A stretch of DNA of 43,758 nt, from positions 1-43,758 of the forward strand of contig LFSC01000045.1 of assembly GCA_001512505.1 (NCBI GenBank), given 5' to 3'. The notes under the pieces are model-generated. The model did not search any database. It had not been told where the DNA came from and saw only the letters and a list, made by a program, of their open reading frames with translations. Origin of the DNA: Clostridiaceae bacterium DTU079. GTDB lineage: Bacteria; Bacillota; Clostridia; Acetivibrionales; Acetivibrionaceae. Numbering within the stretch: the stretch's first letter is position 1; each line of letters begins with the position of its first letter. This document shows positions 1 through 6,857 of the stretch, piece after piece. Both the position numbers and the translations under genes were made by a program.

Positions 1-1683
1 CCTCCTTGCCAAATCCTCTGCCTCCGTGATGCTTATGCCTTTAACAAAATTATATATGTCATTGACAGAAGCAGGGCTCATACTGAAATTGCGTATGCCC
101 ATCCCAAGTAAAACCGCCACACCCATAGGATCCGTCGCCATTTCTCCACAAACACTGACTTCCGTTTTATTCTCCAAAGCCTTGTCCACACAATATTTTA
201 TAGTATTAAGCATTACCGGCTCAAGGTATGACCTTTTTTCCAGTGTGGAGCATTTCCTGTTTTGCTCACATATCTGATGGAGCATGTCATTGGTGCCTAT
301 ACTTATAAAATCCACCTGCTTTAATATCTCTTCAAGGTTTTCAACGGACAAAGCCGTCTCTATCATTGTACCGACCCTAATGCTTTGCCGCTTACCGTTT
401 ATTCTTTCCAGTTCATCGTTTACATAGTCTATTATTTCCCTTGCTTCTTTAATCTCGCAAGCGGTATCCACCATGGGAAAAGAAATTGCAGCATTACCGT
501 ATTCGGAAGCACGCAATATGGCACGTACTTGAGTAATAAACTCCTGTCTTTGCTCCAAAGACCTTTTAATGCCCCGGTCACTTCGGCTTATAGAATTATC
601 ATTCATGTTCAAAAATTCCGGCACCTTGTCTCCGCCGATATCCGCGGTTCTAATTATAACCGGCTTGTTTCCCATGCACGTTACAATCTTTTTATAAGCT
701 GCAAACTGTCTGCTTTCATCGGGGATTTTTTTATAATTTATAAACAAAGACTCGGTTCTGACCAGGCCTATTCCTTCAATATCCGACTTTCTGGCCCTAA
801 GGAACTCTTTAACGCTGCTGATGTTTAAAAGCAAATGCACCCTGACACCATCCGCAGTCACTAAGCTCTCGTTTTTCTCATCATCTGAAGCACCATCATC
901 CTCACCACTGTTTTTTATCACGCAAGCACTCTTTTTATTTGAATTCCTTATACAAGCCTTTATATCATGATCCGACGGATTAACAATCAGTACGCCGTTT
1001 ACCGCATCCACTATGGCCGGGCTGTCCGAAAATTTATCCGGTTCCCGGATATTAACCCCGTTTAGAGCCGGTATACCGGTACTTCTGAGAATTATTGACG
1101 CATGGGTAAAATAACCGGCACCTTCCCTTGCCACAACACCTTTAACTTCCTTTTTTCCAAGCTCTGCCGCAAGAATAGGTGTAAGTTCATCCACCACCAC
1201 TATATGATCCTTTGTTATATCCTCTGTTTTTATTTCATTGCTGCCGGAAATATTTTTCAAAAGTCTTTTCCTTATATCAATCAGGTCAAAAGCCCTCTGC
1301 TTTATGTAATCATTATCACTTTTTAATATTTCATCTATGTACTTTTGAATACATGTATGTATTGCCCTCTGAGCAGTGTATCTCTTATTTTTGATAGTAT
1401 CATTAATCTCTTCAAAGAATTTTTTATCATCAAGTATTTGTGAGTAAAAATCAAAAATGCGGTTTTCCTTCTCACTTAGTATTCCTTTAAATCCGTCATT
1501 TAAATCATGAATTTCAATAAAGGTTTTACATATGGAAACCTCAAGGTTTGTAATCTCATTTTCGACTTGGGATTCCTCTATCAGATCCTCATTGATTTTT
1601 ACATCGGGCTCCTTAATGAAAAATAACCTGCCCATACCAATGCCAAAGGAAACCGCTTCGGCTTTGAAAGTTTTCCTCGCCAT
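1..1683 (-). CDS. ptsI: PEP-protein phosphotransferase (enzyme I), 3' end cut by window
   Basis: 561 codons are visible, starting at ATG 1683 (MARKTF); the last 10-20 residues lie beyond the window. Enzyme I moves phosphate from phosphoenolpyruvate to a histidine of its own and then to HPr, in the cytoplasm. The phospho-histidine region is divergent: GAGYFTHASIILRS instead of the usual GGRTSH-type motif, but the His itself is present. Other family motifs are seen: GIGLVRTESLF, SIGTNDM and the C-terminal VCGEM with its catalytic Cys. The gene starts 2 nt after the stop of the HPr-like gene, so the two are co-transcribed. The partner HPr lacks the normal phospho-acceptor, so this enzyme I either serves another HPr or acts in a non-sugar role. 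Family assignment is firm; a sugar-transport role is doubtful because no EII permease gene is in the window. Confidence 0.88.
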   Translation of the reverse strand, partial: MARKTFKAEAVSFGIGMGRLFFIKEPDVKINEDLIEESQVENEITNLEVSICKTFIEIHDLNDGFKGILSEKENRIFDFYSQILDDKKFFEEINDTIKNKRYTAQRAIHTCIQKYIDEILKSDNDYIKQRAFDLIDIRKRLLKNISGSNEIKTEDITKDHIVVVDELTPILAAELGKKEVKGVVAREGAGYFTHASIILRSTGIPALNGVNIREPDKFSDSPAIVDAVNGVLIVNPSDHDIKACIRNSNKKSACVIKNSGEDDGASDDEKNESLVTADGVRVHLLLNISSVKEFLRARKSDIEGIGLVRTESLFINYKKIPDESRQFAAYKKIVTCMGNKPVIIRTADIGGDKVPEFLNMNDNSISRSDRGIKRSLEQRQEFITQVRAILRASEYGNAAISFPMVDTACEIKEAREIIDYVNDELERINGKRQSIRVGTMIETALSVENLEEILKQVDFISIGTNDMLHQICEQNRKCSTLEKRSYLEPVMLNTIKYCVDKALENKTEVSVCGEMATDPMGVAVLLGMGIRNFSMSPASVNDIYNFVKGISITEAEDLARR

Positions 1684-1685
1684 AG

Positions 1686-1955
1686 CTAAACACTTTCTTC
1701 CAGTTTTAATGAAAGATGCTCACCCAATTCTTCAACCGCTTCTTTTTCGTCATCACCCTCGGCAATAAGTACTATTTTGCTGCCGCAATCAACTCCCAAT
1801 GCCAAAAGCCCCAGCAAGCTTTTAGCATTAGCCTTCCTCTCGCCTTTTTCAATCCAGATACTTGATTTATAATTAGATGCCTTTTGAATAAATAAAGCAG
1901 CCGGCTTAGCTCCCAATCCGGTTTTAGTTGTTATTGTAATTTCCTTTTTTACCAT
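1686..1955 (-). CDS. HPr-like / Crh-like protein with Gly in place of His15
   Basis: 89 aa, with ATG at 1955 preceded by GGGAGGA. The fold signature of HPr is clear along the whole length: an N-terminal strand, a GLxAKPA loop, NAKSLLGLLALGV around residues 43-55, and a C-terminal DEKEAVEEL helix. The active-site loop reads TGLGAKPA. Residue 15, which is His in every PTS-competent HPr, is Gly here (codon GGA). Ser46, the target of HPr kinase, is kept. Bacillus Crh is a known HPr paralogue with Gln15 and intact Ser46 that acts only in carbon catabolite repression with CcpA. By analogy, this protein is probably a regulatory HPr that cannot take phosphate from enzyme I. It sits directly upstream of an enzyme I gene, which makes the loss of His15 surprising. 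Confidence 0.85.
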   Translation of the reverse strand: MVKKEITITTKTGLGAKPAALFIQKASNYKSSIWIEKGERKANAKSLLGLLALGVDCGSKIVLIAEGDDEKEAVEELGEHLSLKLEESV

Positions 1956-2018
1956 GTAACTTATATCCTCCCAAATAACCAGTTTTCCACAATATAATGA
2001 TTTAATTATAACACCAGT

Positions 2019-2048
2019 ATTTTATCAAAACCACGGTTTATATTTCAA
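2019..2048 (-). promoter_or_regulatory. candidate sigma-A promoter for the HPr-like/enzyme I operon
   Basis: On the minus strand: TTGAAA, 18-nt spacer, TAAAAT, ending about 60 nt upstream of the HPr-like start codon. It is a reasonable but not perfect match, in AT-rich DNA where chance matches are common. Confidence 0.35.
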
Positions 2049-2126
2049 TCCCGTACATTCCGTATTAAAAAATATCTTTACGTAATGCCCGGTTATTTTG
2101 ATTTTCAATGACTCAATAATTTATAT

Positions 2127-2795
2127 TTATTTTAACATTTCAAATATACTTACGGCAACCTTCCCCTCCGATACCGACGCTTTAATAACAATTGGATTCA
2201 AACGGTTGTTTATAAATTTAAAATCTTTGGATCCGTAAACCACCGTCGCATCCCTACCTTCGGGAACATAGCCTACCTTTTTCGAGTGATGGTGTATTTC
2301 TGTAATTTTAAATCCCGCTTTCTCGGCTGCATTATATAATGTGGAAGAAAGCTGGCAAACGCCGCCTCCAACTCCATAGTCTTTTTTAGGCCCATCCTTT
2401 GTTCTCTTAATAATGGGTGCCTTCTTATATCCCTTTCCCTCTGTTCTTTTTCCTATTGTATCATTAAAGGAAAACTCTTCACCGGGCAGCACTTCTTTAT
2501 TGTTAAGGCTTTCCGCCGCAATACGAAGGTTTTTAACTCTGTTTTTATGGTCATCCAATATTTCGGTGGAAAAACTCCCTATCTCAATAAGCCCATTATT
2601 TGTATCCTCAGTAGCCAAGTTTCTCAAATCTCCGCCTGAAATTCGAGGACTTACGTTTTCTATGTTAAGCTCATTATTTTTTATCTTTACCTCTTCATTT
2701 TCCTCACTGTGCTGTGCTCCTTTGCATCCTGCAGCGAAAGCAATCAAATTAACCGTCAGAAAAAACATAATTAATTTTTTATTCTTTATTTGCAT
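2127..2795 (-). CDS. VanW-family lipoprotein
   Basis: 222 aa from ATG 2795 (MQIKNKK), chosen because GGAGG lies 9 nt upstream and the product then begins with a lipoprotein signal: basic start, hydrophobic stretch, and an AFAAGC lipobox around residues 17-22. An in-frame ATG further upstream (2873) has no comparable site. The mature part has a polar linker and then a VanW domain (about residues 110-215): EEFSFNDTIGKRT, GVGGGVCQLSSTLYNAA, and GYVPEGRDATVVYGSKDF. VanW proteins are cell-envelope proteins of unknown biochemical role, first seen in vancomycin-resistance clusters. Nothing here suggests a resistance cluster: there is no VanRS, VanH or ligase nearby. It probably sits on the outer face of the membrane. 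Confidence 0.85.
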   Translation of the reverse strand: MQIKNKKLIMFFLTVNLIAFAAGCKGAQHSEENEEVKIKNNELNIENVSPRISGGDLRNLATEDTNNGLIEIGSFSTEILDDHKNRVKNLRIAAESLNNKEVLPGEEFSFNDTIGKRTEGKGYKKAPIIKRTKDGPKKDYGVGGGVCQLSSTLYNAAEKAGFKITEIHHHSKKVGYVPEGRDATVVYGSKDFKFINNRLNPIVIKASVSEGKVAVSIFEMLK

Positions 2796-2836
2796 ATATT
2801 TTTCCTCCGTGGCAATAATAATTAAGTGAAAAATTA

Positions 2837-2886
2837 GTGAAGAAAAATAAAGATGAAACATAAGTTTCTGCAATATTTTTCTTCAC
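2837..2886. repeat. palindromic hairpin, short member of the dispersed repeat family
   Basis: Arms GTGAAGAAAAAT (2837-2848) and ATTTTTCTTCAC (2875-2886) pair perfectly. Inside them GAAAC (2855-2859) faces GTTTC (2864-2868). It lies 20 nt downstream of the stop of the small membrane-protein gene and just upstream of the VanW gene. The outer arms and inner GAAAC/GTTTC match the ends of the longer elements at 3500-3657 and 26193-26362. Confidence 0.75.
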
Positions 2887-2905
2887 ATATTAAATACAGT
2901 ATCAT

Positions 2906-3268
2906 TTACCGGTATATCATGTTATTTATCAGCATAAGAAATACTTGGCTCAAAACAATATTGATCAATGCAAGTACAACGTTACTTATAATGATTACAT
3001 TACCACTGCCTTTTTGCTGCTTATTCAACAATACTCCAAAGGTTATTCCGGCAATTGCAAACAGTGGTGTTACAAATACTGTCAATGCCGCACTTATCCA
3101 TCCTAAAACAACATAAAGTTTATCTACCCTTTCGAGTGCAATCGCACCTTTATCATCGGTATTTATTCTCTCATTATCGATAAAACTGTCTTTTTGCCGT
3201 TCTTCGTCATTGCTGTTTTTTCTTGATTCTTCAATGATTTCATCATTTTTTCTAAAATCATCGTCCAT
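2906..3268 (-). CDS. small membrane protein of unknown function
   Basis: 120 aa from ATG 3268, with GGAGGTGAT upstream. The first 48 residues are highly charged and polar, rich in Asp, Glu, Lys and Asn, and probably cytoplasmic or disordered. Two hydrophobic helices follow (about residues 52-82 and 90-117), joined by a short KQQKGSGN loop. I do not recognise a named family. The two-helix layout with a charged N-terminal arm is like many small clostridial membrane proteins. It stands alone between a terminator on its upstream side (3345-3376) and a hairpin on its downstream side (2837-2886), so it is probably a single-gene transcript. Confidence 0.7.
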   Translation of the reverse strand: MDDDFRKNDEIIEESRKNSNDEERQKDSFIDNERINTDDKGAIALERVDKLYVVLGWISAALTVFVTPLFAIAGITFGVLLNKQQKGSGNVIIISNVVLALINIVLSQVFLMLINNMIYR

Positions 3269-3344
3269 GAAATCACCTCCGTTCGATTATTTATTATTAG
3301 AGTTATTTCTTTATAAAATTCAAGTATTATTTTCTTAAACAAAA

Positions 3345-3376
3345 AAAACGAAGTCTTAATAAAAATGCTTCGTTTT
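3345..3376 (-). terminator. rho-independent terminator
   Basis: Minus strand: AAAACGAAG, 14-nt loop, CTTCGTTTT continuing into a run of T. It lies about 260 nt downstream of the anti-sigma stop and separates the sigma/anti-sigma operon from the small membrane-protein gene. Confidence 0.65.
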
Positions 3377-3411
3377 CTTGTTAATATTTAATCGATTATT
3401 AAATTTTTAAT

Positions 3412-3487
3412 TTTTGCTCGACCCTGAGGAGTATTTACAGGCTCTAGACTGCGTAGCTCATGTTTCCGGAATATTTTTCTTCTCCTT
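3412..3487. repeat. right-half copy of the palindromic repeat element
   Basis: 76 nt that match 3588-3663 at a constant offset of 176 with only two differences (3456 G for A, 3467 C for T). Only the right half of the element is present. It begins in the TGCTCGACCC segment near the centre, and its matching left half is missing. Confidence 0.85.
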
Positions 3488-3499
3488 TTCTCATAGGCA

Positions 3500-3657
3500 A
3501 AGAAAAATATGGAAGAAACTTTATGTAGCAGTCGTAGAGCCTGTTAATACGACGAGGTCTGGGAGAGCATTGTTTGAACGTAGTGAGTTTTGCTCGACCC
3601 TGAGGAGTATTTACAGGCTCTAGACTGCGTAACTCATGTTTCTGGAATATTTTTCTT
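3500..3657. repeat. full copy of a 158-nt palindromic repeat element
   Basis: Outer arms AGAAAAATAT (3501-3510) and ATATTTTTCT (3647-3656) pair perfectly. A second pair, TAGAGCCTGTTAATAC (3535-3550) and GTATTTACAGGCTCTA (3607-3622), matches at 15 of 16 positions. The core between them contains GGGAGAGCA and TGCTCGACCC. A second full copy lies at 26193-26362, sharing an almost identical 87-nt core. There is no coding sequence of its own. It could be a MITE-like element or a structured RNA element. Its right arm overlaps the 3' end of the anti-sigma gene. Confidence 0.85.
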
Positions 3658-4206
3658 CTCCTTTCTTCTTTGCAACAAATTAATTTCATAAACTTTCTCC
3701 ATAAAGATAATCGCAAGCATTCCAAGCAAAAGATAATTAAAATCCGCAATTTCACCCTTAAGCACTTTTATACACGATACCGCTATTGCAATAATCGAAT
3801 CGAGACCTGAAAGATATTCATACACCATATAGGTTACCGATTTGGGAGCTCCTACCACCAGCATAAACCCAAATATGTTTTCCTTGAATAGGATTGCAGA
3901 AAGCACAAGTATAGCCGAAAACATCATAATTGCTATAAAATATGACGCAATTATCTTCTTTTCGTTAATCCTTTTATTATAAATATCCAGCCTCTTAACC
4001 TTTTCCATAACAGTCTGCTCCAAATCGCAAGGAGGCTCGATAATATCTGTCTGTTCTATAGCACTCATAATATTCTTTAAATCTTCAAGTTTCCTTCTGC
4101 ATTCGTTGCATTCACTCAAATGCTTCATTAGCCGGTTATTTTCAATGTCGTCAATTTCTCCGTCCAAATTCTTCATTATAGAATCTTCATACAATTCACA
4201 ATTCAT
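3634..4206 (-). CDS. zinc-finger anti-sigma factor, multi-pass membrane protein
   Basis: 190 aa. The N-terminus has the ZAS signature of anti-sigma factors: His29, Cys33 and Cys36 (HLSECNEC), with Cys3 as a possible fourth ligand. Hydrophobic segments follow at about residues 85-107, 109-131 and, more weakly, 132-172, so the sensor part is membrane-embedded with little outside the cell. The ATG overlaps the stop of the ECF sigma gene by 4 nt (ATGA), so the two are translationally coupled; this partner is almost certainly its target. Oddity: the last eight or so codons (EKKNIPET) and the stop lie in the terminal arm of the repeat at 3500-3657, so the C-terminus seems to have been rewritten by insertion of the element. 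The signal it responds to is unknown. Confidence 0.85.
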   Translation of the reverse strand: MNCELYEDSIMKNLDGEIDDIENNRLMKHLSECNECRRKLEDLKNIMSAIEQTDIIEPPCDLEQTVMEKVKRLDIYNKRINEKKIIASYFIAIMMFSAILVLSAILFKENIFGFMLVVGAPKSVTYMVYEYLSGLDSIIAIAVSCIKVLKGEIADFNYLLLGMLAIIFMEKVYEINLLQRRKEKKNIPET

Positions 4207-4757
4207 AAAATCCCTTCCTCTCTCTCGGAAGATAAGCTCTCTCTTAACATAAGTCTTGCCCTATATAACCTGTTTTTAACAATAGACATTGGTTCCTTTA
4301 AAACCTGGGCAATTTCATCATAGGACAGGCCGTTTTTATGAAACAATATCAAAGGTATGCGATATTTTTCCGGTAGGCGGTTTAATTCATCATTAATTCT
4401 TTTTTTCTTTTCATTCTTGATATATTCCTCTTCCGGGGTGTCAATATTGTCGGAAACACCAATGGCTTCCTCAATGGATATCGCATCTATTCTTTTTTTC
4501 CTAATATAATCCAAACAGCAATTTGTTGCAATCCTGACCGCCCAGGTTGAAAATTTATATTCCGGATTATATTTATCCAGGGCACTGTATATTTTGATAA
4601 AAACCTCCTGAACAATATCGTTGACTTCTTCTTTATTATTTATCATATTATACACAACACTATAAATCAACTTTTTATATCTCGTCACCAGCACGCAAAA
4701 CGCGTCATTGTCTCCGTTCAGGCATTTACTTATCAGGTCAACATCAGGTGTTTCCAA
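4203..4757 (-). CDS. ECF-type RNA polymerase sigma factor
   Basis: 184 aa, starting at TTG 4757 with AGGAGG 10 nt upstream; no ATG lies in frame nearby. Region 2 is seen around residues 25-90 (EEVNDIVQEVFIKIYSALDKY and KFSTWAVRIATNCCLDYIRKKR), and region 4 around residues 125-175 (LPEKYRIPLILFHKNGLSYDEIA and VKNRLYRARLML). Region 3 is absent, as usual for the ECF group. It directs RNA polymerase to a small regulon and is held inactive by the anti-sigma factor encoded by the overlapping downstream gene. Such pairs usually activate their own promoter. The region upstream (4758-4860) is AT-rich and I could not place an ECF promoter there with confidence. Confidence 0.93.
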   Translation of the reverse strand: METPDVDLISKCLNGDNDAFCVLVTRYKKLIYSVVYNMINNKEEVNDIVQEVFIKIYSALDKYNPEYKFSTWAVRIATNCCLDYIRKKRIDAISIEEAIGVSDNIDTPEEEYIKNEKKKRINDELNRLPEKYRIPLILFHKNGLSYDEIAQVLKEPMSIVKNRLYRARLMLRESLSSEREEGIL

Positions 4758-4867
4758 CTGTATGTCACCTCCTTACTTACTGAAAACCAATCACCCCTTT
4801 CTTTTGTCTTCGTATGGCAAACCCATTTTGAATCCATAGAGGCATTAATAATTTTCAGAGTATTTTG

Positions 4868-4895
4868 TTGAAATTTGTTGAATTTATGATAAAAT
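4868..4895 (+). promoter_or_regulatory. candidate promoter for the DUF192 gene
   Basis: TTGAAA, 16-nt spacer, TAAAAT on the plus strand, with a TG dinucleotide just before the -10 box. It lies 143 nt before the DUF192 start codon, inside the divergent gap of 280 nt shared with the ECF sigma gene. Confidence 0.45.
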
Positions 4896-5037
4896 ATATG
4901 TATAGCATTTCAATTTCATTCTTCATTGTCTATTTATTTAATTATACGCTGATTTTTAAGATTTGTCTGATTGATTGTTACCATTTTTTAATACCATAAA
5001 CCCGGGCTATATCCGGATTTCTCTGGAGGGGTATCTT

Positions 5038-5379
5038 ATGACTGTTGAAAACGGAACCAAAGGCTCTGTTCTTTCCATGGATACTATCATTGCAAACACT
5101 TTTACAAAACGTTTCTTAGGACTTATGTTTAAAAACTCTCTGCCTGATAATGCCGGTCTTTTAATTGAACCCTGCAACTCAATACACATGTTTTTTATGA
5201 AATTTCCTCTGGACGTGGTATTTATAGGCCGTGACGACCGGGTTGTACATTTGATTGAAAGCATTCCACCGTGGAAATGTTCCAAAATAGTATTCGGCTC
5301 ACGCCGCGTGTTGGAATTGCCTGCCGGTACAATAAAGAAGACAAACACATGTATTGGTGACAAGCTTCTGTTTGTCTAG
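5038..5379 (+). CDS. DUF192 family protein
   Basis: 113 aa from ATG 5038, chosen for the GGAGGGG 7 nt upstream; longer in-frame starts lack a ribosome site. The DUF192 pattern is visible throughout: RFLGLMFKNSLPDNAGLLIEP, SIHMFFMKFPLDVVFI, and VLELPAGTIKKTNT. DUF192 domains are small beta-rich proteins of unknown function, sometimes exported. No signal peptide is seen here, so this version is probably cytoplasmic. It is one of only two plus-strand genes in the window. It converges on tuf across a shared bidirectional terminator. Confidence 0.88.
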   Translation: MTVENGTKGSVLSMDTIIANTFTKRFLGLMFKNSLPDNAGLLIEPCNSIHMFFMKFPLDVVFIGRDDRVVHLIESIPPWKCSKIVFGSRRVLELPAGTIKKTNTCIGDKLLFV

Positions 5380-5452
5380 GTAAGCTTTTTCAAACAAATC
5401 CAGCATTATAGAACTTTCTGACTGAATAAGCTCGTGTTTGCTGGGATATTTT

Positions 5453-5487
5453 AAAAAATCAAGGGGGCAATGCCCCCTTGATTTTTT
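5453..5487. terminator. bidirectional terminator between DUF192 gene and tuf
   Basis: AAAAAATCAAGGGGGC and GCCCCCTTGATTTTTT form a perfect 16-bp stem with a 3-nt loop. A-tract on one side and T-tract on the other let it work on both strands, ending the str operon after tuf and the DUF192 transcript. Confidence 0.95.
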
Positions 5488-5503
5488 AATTAATAATTAA
5501 TTA

Positions 5504-6706
5504 TTACTCAATTATCTTTGAAACGTTTCCAGCTCCAACAGTTCTTCCACCTTCACGGATAGCGAACTTCAATCCTTCTTCCATAGCTATTGGAGTTATC
5601 AACTTAATCTTCATTGTAATGTGGTCACCAGGCATAACCATTTCTGTTCCTTCAGGAAGCTCAACTACACCGGTAACGTCAGTTGTTCTGAAATAGAACT
5701 GAGGTCTGTAATTGTTGAAGAAAGGAGTATGTCTTCCACCTTCTTCTTTAGTAAGAACGTAAACCTGTCCTTCAAAATAAGTATGAGGTTTAATTGATCC
5801 GGGTTTTGCCAATACCTGACCTCTTTCAATTTCAGTTCTCTGAATACCTCTTAAGAGAGCACCGATGTTGTCACCGGCAACAGCTTGGTCAAGAAGCTTT
5901 CTGAACATTTCTATACCGGTAATAACCGTCTTTCTCGGCTCGTCCATCAAACCAACGATTTCAACTTCTTCACCCATCTTAAGAGTTCCTCTTTCAACCC
6001 TACCTGTAGCAACAGTACCACGACCTGTGATTGTGAATACGTCCTCAACAGGCATAATGAACGGCTTGTCTGTTGCTCTTTCCGGTGTCGGGATGTATTT
6101 GTCAACTTCTTCCATCAGCTTAACAATTGGCTGATATTCAGGAGCATTAATATCTGTTGATGCACTTTCAAGAGCAGCAAGTGCTGAACCTCTTACTATC
6201 GGAATATCATCTCCAGGGAATTCATATGAGCTCAACAGCTCTCTTACTTCCATTTCAACCAATTCGATAAGTTCTTCGTCATCTACCATATCACACTTGT
6301 TCAAGAACACAACTATGTATGGCACACCAACCTGACGAGCCAAAAGGATGTGTTCTCTTGTCTGAGGCATCGGACCGTCTGCAGCCGATACAACCAGAAT
6401 AGCACCGTCCATCTGTGCAGCTCCGGTGATCATGTTCTTAACATAGTCAGCGTGACCGGGGCAGTCAACGTGCGCATAGTGCCTATTATCTGTTTCATAC
6501 TCAACGTGGGATGTTGAAATGGTAATTCCTCTTTCTTTTTCTTCCGGAGCTTTATCAATATTTTCATAAGATGTATAGTTTGCTTTACCTTGTAAGCCCA
6601 AAACTTTAGTAATCGCTGCTGTCAATGAGGTCTTACCATGGTCAACGTGACCTATCGTTCCAATATTAACGTGCGGTTTGCTTCTTTCAAATTTAGCTTT
6701 TGACAT
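5504..6706 (-). CDS. tuf: translation elongation factor Tu
   Basis: 400 aa, the usual length. EF-Tu is a GTPase that carries aminoacyl-tRNA to the ribosome. The P-loop GHVDHGKT is at residues 19-26, DCPGH follows at about 83, and the guanine-specificity motif NKCD is near 138. Domains 2 and 3 run to the C-terminus ([43 protein letters not shown]). AGGAGG lies upstream of ATG 6706. It is the last gene of the rpsL-rpsG-fusA-tuf operon and is followed by a strong terminator. A 13-bp hairpin in the fusA-tuf gap (6794-6831) may affect the level of the tuf message. Confidence 0.99.
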   Translation of the reverse strand: MSKAKFERSKPHVNIGTIGHVDHGKTSLTAAITKVLGLQGKANYTSYENIDKAPEEKERGITISTSHVEYETDNRHYAHVDCPGHADYVKNMITGAAQMDGAILVVSAADGPMPQTREHILLARQVGVPYIVVFLNKCDMVDDEELIELVEMEVRELLSSYEFPGDDIPIVRGSALAALESASTDINAPEYQPIVKLMEEVDKYIPTPERATDKPFIMPVEDVFTITGRGTVATGRVERGTLKMGEEVEIVGLMDEPRKTVITGIEMFRKLLDQAVAGDNIGALLRGIQRTEIERGQVLAKPGSIKPHTYFEGQVYVLTKEEGGRHTPFFNNYRPQFYFRTTDVTGVVELPEGTEMVMPGDHITMKIKLITPIAMEEGLKFAIREGGRTVGAGNVSKIIE

Positions 6707-6793
6707 TGCAAATTCTCCTCCTTTTTTCAGTTATCCAACTGATAATTTTATTAATTATAGATTTTTTATAAACTATAAATATTAATATCTTTC

Positions 6794-6831
6794 AGCAGGA
6801 AACATACAAGTTCATTTATATGTTTCCTGCT
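6794..6831. other. 13-bp hairpin in the fusA-tuf gap
   Basis: AGCAGGAAACATA (6794-6806) pairs perfectly with TATGTTTCCTGCT (6819-6831) around a 12-nt loop. On the coding (minus) strand it is not followed by a T-run, so it is not a standard terminator for fusA. A processing or stability element is more likely. Confidence 0.6.
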
Positions 6832-6857
6832 TTTAATTCAGTATATTGCAGATTATA

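Noticed and set aside
2127..2795. Vancomycin-resistance locus because of the VanW domain
   Set aside because: No other van gene is nearby. VanW domains are common in clostridia without resistance.
3412..3663. Possible CRISPR array because of direct repeats 176 nt apart
   Set aside because: There are only two copies, the repeat is too long, spacer lengths do not fit, and no cas gene is near.
3414..3755. Short open frames on both strands through the palindromic repeat
   Set aside because: They arise from the repeat itself and differ between copies in frame and length.
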